Part shown: one piece after another, positions 16,239 to 24,073 of the stretch
Position numbering within the stretch: position 1 is the first letter of the stretch
How the letters are laid out: each line of letters begins with the position of its first letter
DNA from: an uncultured Azospirillum sp.
GTDB lineage: Bacteria; Pseudomonadota; Alphaproteobacteria; Azospirillales; Azospirillaceae
DNA: 64,000 nucleotides
Assembly: GCF_946480385.1 (NCBI RefSeq)
Contig: NZ_CAMLJP010000013.1
Span: 8,399 to 72,398 of the forward strand
Direction: 5' to 3'
The notes under the pieces: generated by a model
Databases searched by the model: none
The model's input: only the letters and a program-made list of their open reading frames with translations
What the model was told of the DNA's origin: nothing
Translations under genes and position numbers: made by a program

Positions 16239-17036
16239 TCACACCGCCCCGGAGAACTCCAGCGTGCCCAGCTGCATCATCGGCACGGCCTCTTCCCCCA
16301 CCAGGAAGCAGCGCTGGCCCTGCCCACGCACCGGCGCGTCCTCCGACCACTCCGTCACCCGGCCGAGCTTTACCGCGGCGTCGGCATCGGCGCGCGCGCC
16401 ACCATACAGCGCCGGCAGATAGACCTCGCCGTCCGGGCCGCCGCGCACCGTCATGTGCGCCGGGCGCCACAGCAGGTCGCGCGGACGTTCGGGCGCGCGG
16501 AACTCGACCAGCTCCACCGTCTCGGTGGCGATCCAGAAATACTTGCCGGTGCTGGTGAAGACCTCGAAGAAGCCGCCGGTCAGGTCGTCCAGGTCGCGGA
16601 AATCCTCGAACGGCGTGCCGTCATGGCTGCCGGACACCGGCGGGCGCATCTCCTCGGCCTGGGCCAGCTTCGCCACCGCATCGGCCGTGTCGCCGGCGCG
16701 GAGCGCCACCAGCGCCTCCAGATGCAGGCGCAGATGGTCGGCGGGCTGGTCGATGAATTCCGGCACCCGGCCATCGGCGAACAGCTGGCCGCGCGCCTGT
16801 TCGGCGCGCACCAGCTGGCGGAACAGCGCCATGGTGACGGCGACCTGCGGTTCCTGCGTGCCGATGGTGTCGAGCTGCAGGTCGGCGCGCTCCAGGTTGC
16901 CGGCGAAGCTCAGCAGCTCGGCCAGGAAGACGCGGCGGTCGAGATCGGTCGGCTTCTTCTTGATCTCGCCGTTCAGCGCGGTGATCGCCTCGTCGAGGCG
17001 GCCCGCCTGGAACAGCTGGGCTGCGGTTTCGCTCAT
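16239..17036 (-). CDS. tagJ: TagJ/ImpE, T6SS accessory protein
   Basis: The 265 residues match the ImpE/TagJ pattern: a TPR-like N-terminus (AAQLFQAGRLDEAITALNGEIKKKPTDLDRRVFLAELLSFAG), then FEDFRDLDDLTGGFFEVFTSTGKYFWIATETVELVEF, and a C-terminal YLPALYGG block. In Pseudomonas, TagJ (HsiE1) binds the N-terminal helix of the sheath protein TssB; it is an accessory component present in only some T6SS lineages. It lies 50 bases after the second tssC gene, in the same operon. Confidence 0.93.
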   Translation of the reverse strand: MSETAAQLFQAGRLDEAITALNGEIKKKPTDLDRRVFLAELLSFAGNLERADLQLDTIGTQEPQVAVTMALFRQLVRAEQARGQLFADGRVPEFIDQPADHLRLHLEALVALRAGDTADAVAKLAQAEEMRPPVSGSHDGTPFEDFRDLDDLTGGFFEVFTSTGKYFWIATETVELVEFRAPERPRDLLWRPAHMTVRGGPDGEVYLPALYGGARADADAAVKLGRVTEWSEDAPVRGQGQRCFLVGEEAVPMMQLGTLEFSGAV

Positions 17037-17086
17037 GATCGGTTTCTCCCCTGGATGGAACGCCTGACCTCGCCGTTATCGCCGGG

Positions 17087-18637
17087 TCATGCCGCTCCGC
17101 CGGTTTGGGCCAGCTCCGTCACCAGCTTGAAAGTCGAGAAGACCTGATCGAGCTGGAAGTGCGGCCGAAGATGGATGACGCATTGATAGTTGCCGGGCTT
17201 GCCCGGAATGGCGCGGACCTGGATGCTGCCCTCGCGCAAGGGATAGCGTGCCTTCTGGTCCAGGCTGGCGTCGTCGTTGCCCAGGCAATAGCCGTGCAGC
17301 CAGCTCTGCAGGTCGCGCTCGCATTCTTCCGGCGTGACGAAGGCGCCGACGCGGTCGCGCACCATCACCTTCAGGAAATGGGCGAAGCGCGCGACGCAGA
17401 ACATATAGCGCAGCATGGCCGACAGCCGGGCGTTGGCCGTTGCCGTCATGTTGGTGTATTGCCCGACCCGCTGGACCGACTGGTTGCCGTAGAAGACCAG
17501 ATAGGGCGTGTCCTTGCAGCGGCTGACCGGGATGAACCCCAACTCGTCCAGATCGCGCTCCAGCTGGTCGGAGATCGACACCTCGACCGAGAATTTCTGC
17601 GCCACCTTCGTGGTGTCGGTGGCGAAGTCGGGCACCACCAGCTCGGTCACCAGCCCGCCGCCGACCACGTCGCGCTGGGCGCCGCGGATGTCGGCGAACC
17701 AACCGTGATGCAGGAAGGAGCGGATCAGCACGGTGCCGAAGGCATAGACCGCATTGCCCCAGCAGTGATCCTCCAGCCGCATTCCACCTTCTCCGCCCAG
17801 CGATTCTTCGCGGTAGCGGAAGCCGTGGCGGGCCTGCGGATCGTCGCCATAGGGCTCGCGCATCAGCACGCGCGGAAGCGCGACGCCGACGAAGCGCGAA
17901 TCCTCGGTTTCCTGGAAGCGCTGCCAGCGCTGGTATTCCGTCTGCCGCAGCACCGATTTCAGGTCAAGCGGCAGGCCAAGCTCGTGGAAGGTCTCCAGCC
18001 CGAACAGCTCCGGCGCGGCCCCGACGATGGCCGGGGCGAAAGCCGCCGTGGCGACCTGGGCCAGCCCCTTCAGGCCGGACACGTCGTCGGTCGGCCGCTC
18101 CCTGGTCGGGCGATGCTGCACCGCATAGTCGCACAGCAGTACGCCGAACGGACGGCCGCCGGGCATGCCGAATTCGTCGCTGTAGACCTTGTTGAACAGC
18201 TGGCTCTGGTCGAACTCGATGGCGCGTTCCTGATCGCGGCACAGTTCGGCCCAGGTCAGGTTCAGCAGCCGCAGCACCACCGTCTCGGCGGTCTGCGCCT
18301 GCTTCACCAGCGTGCGCACCCCGCGCCACGACGCCTCCAGCGATTGGAAGCGCTTGTGGTGCAGGATGGCGTTCACCTGCTCGGACAGCAGCGCGTCGAT
18401 GGCCGCGATGTCGCGGTCAAGCGCGGCGCGCAGCGTGTCCAGGCTGTCATAGACGGGAAGGGTGATCCCGAACCACAGGCGAAGCGCCTCGCCCGGCCCC
18501 TCCGCCGCCAGAAAGGCGTCGAGCGGGCCGGGGTCGTCGCGGCCGATCGCCATGTCGACCGCCCGCAGACGCAACGGCCGTTCAAGGACCGTCGCCTCCG
18601 CGTCGTCGGCATGGAAGTCGGCCGCTGACTCGCTCAT
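17087..18637 (-). CDS. Second TssC-family sheath protein (ImpD/TssC40-like)
   Basis: This 516-residue paralogue of the adjacent TssC keeps the family landmarks: LDRDIAAIDALLSEQVNAILHHKRFQSLEASWRG, ELGFIPVSRCKDTPYLVFYGNQSV, and a C-terminal CVIHLRPHFQLDQVFSTFKLVTEL. It starts 7 bases after tssC. Rhizobial-type imp loci carry such a pair; in Agrobacterium the products are TssC41 and TssC40. The N-terminal ~60 residues differ from TssC. Whether it enters the sheath or acts in assembly cannot be decided from the sequence. Confidence 0.92.
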   Translation of the reverse strand: MSESAADFHADDAEATVLERPLRLRAVDMAIGRDDPGPLDAFLAAEGPGEALRLWFGITLPVYDSLDTLRAALDRDIAAIDALLSEQVNAILHHKRFQSLEASWRGVRTLVKQAQTAETVVLRLLNLTWAELCRDQERAIEFDQSQLFNKVYSDEFGMPGGRPFGVLLCDYAVQHRPTRERPTDDVSGLKGLAQVATAAFAPAIVGAAPELFGLETFHELGLPLDLKSVLRQTEYQRWQRFQETEDSRFVGVALPRVLMREPYGDDPQARHGFRYREESLGGEGGMRLEDHCWGNAVYAFGTVLIRSFLHHGWFADIRGAQRDVVGGGLVTELVVPDFATDTTKVAQKFSVEVSISDQLERDLDELGFIPVSRCKDTPYLVFYGNQSVQRVGQYTNMTATANARLSAMLRYMFCVARFAHFLKVMVRDRVGAFVTPEECERDLQSWLHGYCLGNDDASLDQKARYPLREGSIQVRAIPGKPGNYQCVIHLRPHFQLDQVFSTFKLVTELAQTGGAA

Positions 18638-18644
18638 GCGGCTA

Positions 18645-20135
18645 TCAGCCGGCCTGCGGGATGCGGGCGACCATGCGCATGGAGGTGGTCAGTTCCTCCA
18701 TCTGCAGCCACGGGCGCATCCAGGCGACGGCGTTGTAGGAGCCGGGCTTGCCCGGAATCTCCTTCACCTGCACCTTGGCCTCGGCCAGCGGGTACTTCGC
18801 CTTCATCTCCTGGCCCGCGGCTTCGTTGCCGTTGACGTAGTTCAGGATCCAGCGGTTCAGCCACGCCTCGCAGTCGCTCGCCTCCATGAAGGAGCCGATC
18901 TTGTCGCGCGCCATGATCTTCAGGTAGTGGGCGAAACGCGAGGTCGCCATGATGTAGGGCAGGCGGGCGGAGATCGCGGCGTTCGCGGTCGCCTCCGGCC
19001 GGTCGTACTTCTTGGGCTTCTGCGTGGTCTGGGCGCCGAAGAAGACGGCGTAGTCCTGGTTCTTGTAGTGGCAGAGCGGCAGGAAGCCCAGCTTCGACAG
19101 CTCGGCCTCGCGACGGTCGGTGATGCCGATCTCGGTCGGGCACTTGGCGTCGCTGTCGCCGTCGTCCGAGGTGAAGGTGTGGAAGGGCAGGTTCTCCACC
19201 TTGCCGCCGCCCTCGGCGCCGCGGATGGCCGTGCACCAGCCATACTGCGAGAAGGCGTTGGTCAGGCGCTGGCCCATCGCGTAGGAGGCGTTCATCCAGC
19301 AATAGTCGTTGTGCTGCATCGGCCGGGCGATGCCGCCCTCGTACGGGGCCTCTTCGTACTCGAACTCTTCGATCGGCTTGGTGTTGGCGCCGTAGGGCAG
19401 GCGGGCCAGCACGCGCGGCATGGTCAGCGTGACGAAGCGGCTGTCGTCGCTCTCACGGAAGCTGCGCCACTTGGTGTACTCGACGCTGTCGAAGATCTTC
19501 TCGAGGTCGCGCGGCTTCGACAGCTCGGTCATGTCCTCGAAACCGAACAGCTTGGGGCTGGCGGCCGAGATGAACGGCGCGAAGGCGGCCGCCGCGACGT
19601 TGGAGACGCCGGACAGCAGCTCCATGTCGTCGGGGTGGTTGGTGAACTCGTAGTCGCCGATCAGGGCGCCGTAGGGCTCGCCGCCGGCAATGCCGAACTC
19701 GTTCTCGTAGATCTTCTTGAACAGGTTGCTCTGGTCGAACTCGACCGCCTTGGAGATGTCCTTGTACAGGTCCTTCTTCGGGCAGTTCATGACGCGGATC
19801 TTGAGCGTGGAGCCCGTCTCCGAGTTCATGACCAGATAGTTCAGGCCGCGCCACGAGCCTTCCAGCTTCTGGAACTTCTCGTGGTGCATGATCGCGTTGA
19901 GCTGCTTGCTGATCTTGGCGTCGATCGCGGCGATCGCCTTGTTGATCGTCTGGCCCAGGTTCTTGTTGAAGGTGACCGTGCCGGCCAGCGCTTCCTGGGT
20001 CAGGGTGCGCAGCAGCTCCTGCGCGCGGTCCGGCTCGGTCTGCTTGGTGGCGGCGATGGCCTGGTCGAGGATCGAGAGGCCGGTACCTTCGGCGACCGCG
20101 CCGGCGGCAGCGCCCTGGGTCTGAGCGTCGCTCAT
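18645..20135 (-). CDS. tssC: TssC, T6SS contractile sheath large subunit
   Basis: The 496-residue protein is a canonical Tss[80 protein letters not shown], and a C-terminal [28 protein letters not shown]. TssB-TssC heterodimers form the contractile sheath, recycled by ClpV. ATG 20135 follows the tssB stop by 4 bases. Confidence 0.98.
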   Translation of the reverse strand: MSDAQTQGAAAGAVAEGTGLSILDQAIAATKQTEPDRAQELLRTLTQEALAGTVTFNKNLGQTINKAIAAIDAKISKQLNAIMHHEKFQKLEGSWRGLNYLVMNSETGSTLKIRVMNCPKKDLYKDISKAVEFDQSNLFKKIYENEFGIAGGEPYGALIGDYEFTNHPDDMELLSGVSNVAAAAFAPFISAASPKLFGFEDMTELSKPRDLEKIFDSVEYTKWRSFRESDDSRFVTLTMPRVLARLPYGANTKPIEEFEYEEAPYEGGIARPMQHNDYCWMNASYAMGQRLTNAFSQYGWCTAIRGAEGGGKVENLPFHTFTSDDGDSDAKCPTEIGITDRREAELSKLGFLPLCHYKNQDYAVFFGAQTTQKPKKYDRPEATANAAISARLPYIMATSRFAHYLKIMARDKIGSFMEASDCEAWLNRWILNYVNGNEAAGQEMKAKYPLAEAKVQVKEIPGKPGSYNAVAWMRPWLQMEELTTSMRMVARIPQAG

Positions 20136-20139
20136 GGGA

Positions 20140-20646
20140 TCAGCCCTCCTTCGTCTCGGAGCCGAGCTCGCCGCTCAGCGCCTTCAGCTCGTCGGTGTTC
20201 TGCAGCACACGCTCCAGCAGGCCTTCCAGCTCTTCCGAGCGGTCGGCCTTGCTCAGCAGGTCGCGCAGCTGGTTGCGGGTCTCCAGCAGCTTGCGCAGCG
20301 GCTCGACCTGCTGCACGACGCGGCCCGGCTCGAAATCCTCCATCGACTTGAAGGCGAGATCGACCGACAGCTGAGTGCCGTCGTCGGCCAGCGTGTTGTC
20401 GACCTTCATCTTCAGGCCGGGCGTCATGCGGGCCATGACGTCGTTGAAGTTGTCGCGGTCGATCTGAATGAACTTGCGGTCCTTCAGCGGCTTCAGCGGC
20501 TCGGTCGGATCGCCCGAGAAGTCGCCGAGGACGCCCACCACGAAGGGCAGCTCCTTGACGACGGTCGCGCCTTCGGTCTCGACGTCGTAGGTGATGTGGA
20601 CGCGGGGCTTGCGCACGCGATCCAGCTTCTGGTGGATACTCGCCAT
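20140..20646 (-). CDS. tssB: TssB, T6SS contractile sheath small subunit
   Basis: The 168-residue protein starts [27 protein letters not shown] and contains [14 protein letters not shown] and [19 protein letters not shown], standard TssB features. The C-terminal helical part ([22 protein letters not shown]) carries residues that contact TssC. A GGAGGT Shine-Dalgarno lies close to ATG 20646. Cotranscribed with tssA (44 bases upstream) and tssC. Confidence 0.98.
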   Translation of the reverse strand: MASIHQKLDRVRKPRVHITYDVETEGATVVKELPFVVGVLGDFSGDPTEPLKPLKDRKFIQIDRDNFNDVMARMTPGLKMKVDNTLADDGTQLSVDLAFKSMEDFEPGRVVQQVEPLRKLLETRNQLRDLLSKADRSEELEGLLERVLQNTDELKALSGELGSETKEG

Positions 20647-20690
20647 GTGATCGGACCTCCCTGCTCACGCCGTAGGATAGGCGATGATCG

Positions 20691-21827
20691 TCAATACCCG
20701 GATTGCTCTGCCGGCGGCGGCGCCTTGGCGCCCGAGGCGATGAAGAACTGCCGCCGCGTTTCCTCGTCGGTGATGAGTTCCTGCAAAAGCTCCTGCAGCG
20801 GCATACGGCCGCGGCGCACCACCTCCTCCAGCGTGTAGGAGATGGGGGAATGGGGTTCCGTCTTGCGGAAGAAATCGGCAACCTGCAAGAGGACCTTGAA
20901 GGCCTCCTCGCGCGTTGTCACAGCCCCACTGGCCTGCACCTTCGCCGTTGCGGCCACGGCTCCGCCGCCGGCCGCCACCAGCTCGGTCGATCCCGAGGGG
21001 GCGTCGTCCGCTGCCGGCTCGTCGCCGGACAGGGTGGCCAGACGGTCGCGCGCGGCGTAGTTCACCGCGTCCAGCGCCGCCGTCAGCACGTTGCGGATGT
21101 TGCCGGCGGGCGGCGCGTCGTAGCCGGCCTTGTCGTACAGGGTCTTGCCCAGCGCCTCGAACTCGTCGATGGCGCCCTGGATGTCCTCGACCAGCGTCTT
21201 GAAGTCCGACGCCGGCGTTTCGCGCACGCTCTGCTCGAACTGTTCCCAGGTGACGGCGCCGTTGTCGATTCGCGCCTGCCGGCGCGCTTCGTCGGTGATC
21301 TTCGCCAGCTCCACCGCCTGCTCGTACTGCCAGAGCGAATAGGGGATGTCCCCCATCGTCAGCGGCACCTTGCGGATCGGCTGGATCAGCGTGCCGTCGG
21401 CGGATTCGCCGTTCAGGCCGGTCAGCGGGCCGACGCGGGTGGCGATGCCGTCCTCGTCCGGGGCGGGATACAGCCCGTCCCAGAACCGCTCCACCAGGCC
21501 GCGGGCCAGCGCGAAGCCGTCACGCAGGCCGGCATAGCCCTCCGCCCGCAGCAGCGCCTCGATGAACCAGGCGGTGACCTCCAGATCCTTGGCCTGGGTG
21601 CGCAGGATTCGCGGGCTGACCTCCAGGATGGTGCGCCACTCCGGCAGAAGCCCGCCGGCGTCATCCTCCACATCCATGGAGCGTTCCGCGGCGCGGGCGG
21701 CGCTGCGTGCATCCTTGACCGTGTAGTAGTCCGCCGATGCATTCTCGCGCAGGTCGATTCCCGATTCGGAATCACCCTCAATCGGCTGCAGAAGCTCTTC
21801 AATGTCGAAAATTTGCGGTGACGCCAT
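20691..21827 (-). CDS. tssA: TssA, T6SS assembly protein with ImpA_N domain
   Basis: The 378-residue protein has an N-terminal ImpA_N domain (about 5-130): LLQPIEGDSESGIDLRE, EWRTILEVSPRILRTQAKDLEVTAWFIEALLRAEGYAGLRDG, and FWDGLYPAPDEDG. The Ala-rich centre leads to a C-terminal helical block (KTEPHSPISYTLEEVVRRGRMPLQELLQELI). The PHSP segment is typical of short-type TssA. TssA primes sheath and tail-tube polymerisation. It is the first gene of the tssA-tssG operon, divergent from the PAAR gene cluster. Confidence 0.96.
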   Translation of the reverse strand: MASPQIFDIEELLQPIEGDSESGIDLRENASADYYTVKDARSAARAAERSMDVEDDAGGLLPEWRTILEVSPRILRTQAKDLEVTAWFIEALLRAEGYAGLRDGFALARGLVERFWDGLYPAPDEDGIATRVGPLTGLNGESADGTLIQPIRKVPLTMGDIPYSLWQYEQAVELAKITDEARRQARIDNGAVTWEQFEQSVRETPASDFKTLVEDIQGAIDEFEALGKTLYDKAGYDAPPAGNIRNVLTAALDAVNYAARDRLATLSGDEPAADDAPSGSTELVAAGGGAVAATAKVQASGAVTTREEAFKVLLQVADFFRKTEPHSPISYTLEEVVRRGRMPLQELLQELITDEETRRQFFIASGAKAPPPAEQSGY

Positions 21828-21862
21828 GTAAGGAGAGCACCCTTTCCGCGTTCATATGAAGG

Positions 21863-21952
21863 AAGCAATAGTCGCCCGCCGGCGTTCCCGCGAGTTTGGG
21901 AGTAAGCGTTCGAGCCGCAAAATTGATAGCGTTACTTATGATGGTTCGACAA
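21863..21952 (-). promoter_or_regulatory. Candidate promoter region for the tssA operon
   Basis: Two weak candidates lie on the minus strand upstream of tssA. One is TTGTCG-N17-CTATCA (plus positions 21924-21952), resembling a housekeeping promoter. The other is GGAAC-N17-GCTT (21863-21888), which partly fits the EcfG pattern GGAAC-N16/17-CGTT. The surrounding 265 bases are AT-richer than the genes. I found no convincing sigma-54 site here. Both are motif matches only. Confidence 0.3.
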
Positions 21953-22093
21953 GGCTATTCGTCATGGTGCGTCTGGACGAACGAAATATTGCAGATGCGT
22001 AACAAATTAGCCGGTGGGCTACCCAGACAAGCTTGACGAAACGCAATTGCGGATGAATGCTGCCGGTCTGACGTCGGAACGAAGCCCCTCGGG

Positions 22094-22411
22094 ATGCCTT
22101 TTGCGATGACTCCTGACGCCGACCCGTACAACCCGAAAGACGCCGCCACCGGCTTTCCGGCCGATGTGGCCGTGGAAACCGGTGTGCCCGTGCTGGTGGA
22201 AAAGCGCGATGCCGCCGGCCGGCTGCTGGCACGGGTCGGCATTGCCGCAGGGATGCTGGAGGGGCCGTGCCTCTTCTTCGCGGAGGATGGCGAGACGGTG
22301 GTGTCGCGGATGACGTTCCGCTCCGGCCGTCCGCTTCTGCCGCAACCGCCGGGCGTCCCGTCGCCCTTCCTGTCCGACAGCCCGGTGGTTGTCGGCGAAT
22401 CGCTGTTCTGA
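22094..22411 (+). CDS. Small protein with one MORN-like repeat, upstream of PAAR
   Basis: This encodes 105 residues. The middle (LVEKRDAAGRLLARVGIAAGMLEGPCLFFAEDGETVVSRMTFRSGRP) has the alternating pattern of MORN/YwqK-like repeats (hydrophobic, charged, G.L.G, E.G). No signal peptide or membrane segment. The start is ATG 22094 or the ATG at 22106; no strong Shine-Dalgarno distinguishes them. It precedes the PAAR gene by 18 bases, so an accessory or cargo role with PAAR is inferred from position. Function unknown. Confidence 0.65.
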   Translation: MPFAMTPDADPYNPKDAATGFPADVAVETGVPVLVEKRDAAGRLLARVGIAAGMLEGPCLFFAEDGETVVSRMTFRSGRPLLPQPPGVPSPFLSDSPVVVGESLF

Positions 22412-22429
22412 CCGGCCGGAGTCACCAGG

Positions 22430-22813
22430 ATGCCGCCTGCCGCCCGCCTCGGCGACCTGATCAAACAGGACACGCCGCACTGCCACGCACCGATCCACCC
22501 GCCGGCCCCGGTGCCGGCGCCGGCGCCCCATCCGGGGCTGCCGCTGGCGATCATCCTGGGCAGTCCGACGGTGCTGATCGGCAAGATGCCGGCGGCGCGG
22601 GTGACCGACATTTCCGCCCCCTGCGTGCTGCCCGGCTGCATTCCCGCCGGTCCCGGCATGATCTCGCAGGGGTCGGGCACCGTTCTCATCAACAGCCTGC
22701 CGGCTGCCCGGATCAACGACATGACCGCACACACCAGCTGCGTCGCCCCGATCCCCGCACCGGTCGGCAAGGTGCTGCCGCCCGGCTGCCCCACCGTCAT
22801 CATCGGCGGCTGA
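22430..22813 (+). CDS. PAAR-domain T6SS spike-tip protein
   Basis: The 127-residue protein is a stand-alone PAAR protein. It opens PPAARLGDLIKQDTPHCHAPIHPP, has the repeated TVLIGKMPAARVTDISAPCVLPG and TVLINSLPAARINDMTAHTSC modules, and ends VGKVLPPGCPTVIIGG. His and Cys residues in these loops bind the zinc that sharpens the VgrG tip. There is no toxin extension, so any cargo must be separate; the next gene, four bases downstream, encodes a zinc-ribbon methyltransferase. Confidence 0.93.
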   Translation: MPPAARLGDLIKQDTPHCHAPIHPPAPVPAPAPHPGLPLAIILGSPTVLIGKMPAARVTDISAPCVLPGCIPAGPGMISQGSGTVLINSLPAARINDMTAHTSCVAPIPAPVGKVLPPGCPTVIIGG

Positions 22814-22817
22814 CCGC

Positions 22818-23921
22818 ATGCGCCTCGGCCATTTCGAGACCCTGCGCCCGGTTTGCCCGCGCTGCCTCGCCACCGGGGGTGCCGCGGTGCCGCTGGCGCT
22901 GGGCATGGTGGTGGAGGCGACCGCGGACGAGGTGCGCTGGGGCACGCTGGTGTGCGGCGACGGCGCCTGCGCCATGGAATATCCCATCGTCGACGGCGTT
23001 CCGATCCTGGTTCCAGACCTGCGCGGCTGGATGGCGGCCAATGGCCATCTGCTGACCACACGCACCGACCTTCCAGCGGCGATGGAGGGGGTGCTGGGCG
23101 ACGGCTTCGGCCCCGACAGCGCCTTCAACGCCACGCGGCAGCACCTGTCCAGCTATGGCTGGGATCATTACGCCGACCTCGACCCGGCGCTGCCGCCGGG
23201 GCAGGGCGGATCGGTGGTGCGCTGCCTCGCCGCCGGGCTGGAGCGGCTGGGCGCGCTGCCCGCCGGGCCGGTGCTGGATCTCGGCTGCGGCGCCGGACGG
23301 ACCAGCTTCGAACTGGCGGAACGGACCGGCGGCCTCGTCGTCGGGCTCGATCTGCATTGGCCGCTGCTGATGCTGGCGCGGCAGGTGATGGAGCGGGGCG
23401 AAGCGGTCTTTCCGCTGCGCCGGTCCGGCATCGCCTATGACCGCCGTCGGATCGAGGCCCGGTTCGCCGGGGCGGAGCGGGTCGATTTCTGGATCGGCGA
23501 CGCCCTGTTCCCGCCCTTCGCGCCGCAGCGATTTGCCCTGGTGACGGCGATGAACGTGCTCGATTGCGTGGCCTCGCCGCCGGCGCTTCTGCACGCCATC
23601 GACGGGGCGGTGGCGGATGGCGGCGGCGCGCTGCTGGCGACGCCCTTCGACTGGTCGACCCAGGCGACGCCGGTGGAGGCCTGGCTCGGCGGCCATTCCC
23701 AGCGCGGCGACGATGCCGGCCGCTGCGAAGCGGTGCTGGCCCGGCTCCTGACGCCGGGTGCCCATCCGCAATCGGTCACGAGGCTGCACGTCCAAGGAGA
23801 ACCGGTCGATGTTCCCTGGACGGTGCGTATGCATGACCGCGCATTCATGCAATATATGACGAATTTGACAATGTTACGCGCATGTTCCGGGAAAGATGCG
23901 GGAAAGTTTCATTCAGCCTGA
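22818..23921 (+). CDS. SAM methyltransferase with N-terminal zinc ribbon, PAAR-linked
   Basis: The 367-residue protein opens with a Trm112-like zinc ribbon: CPRC (Cys13, Cys16) and later Cys46 and Cys51, followed by YPIVDGVPILVPDL, typical of such ribbons fused to methyltransferases. The class I SAM core follows: motif I VLDLGCGAGRTS (about 152-163), GLVVGLDLHWPLLMLAR, and FALVTAMNVLDCVASPPALLHAI. It starts 4 bases after the PAAR stop and probably shares a transcript with it. Substrate unknown. It might modify a T6SS part or be carried as cargo; neither is shown by sequence. Confidence 0.85.
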   Translation: MRLGHFETLRPVCPRCLATGGAAVPLALGMVVEATADEVRWGTLVCGDGACAMEYPIVDGVPILVPDLRGWMAANGHLLTTRTDLPAAMEGVLGDGFGPDSAFNATRQHLSSYGWDHYADLDPALPPGQGGSVVRCLAAGLERLGALPAGPVLDLGCGAGRTSFELAERTGGLVVGLDLHWPLLMLARQVMERGEAVFPLRRSGIAYDRRRIEARFAGAERVDFWIGDALFPPFAPQRFALVTAMNVLDCVASPPALLHAIDGAVADGGGALLATPFDWSTQATPVEAWLGGHSQRGDDAGRCEAVLARLLTPGAHPQSVTRLHVQGEPVDVPWTVRMHDRAFMQYMTNLTMLRACSGKDAGKFHSA

Positions 23922-24073
23922 GAAGCATTGCTGTGGATTTTTCGAAATAGCTTGGCCAGAGTTCGCGGTACAGCCACAGGACGAACCGGCCGGCCGGTTG
24001 AGATGGAGCGGGCGCCATGGGCGCTCTGCCCGCACGGGTTGAAGACACGAAAGCACATGAAGGGGGTGGAGCC

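Noticed and set aside
21828..22093. Sigma-54 promoter between tssA and the PAAR cassette
   Set aside because: No TGGCAC-N5-TTGC-like pair with correct spacing was found on either strand.
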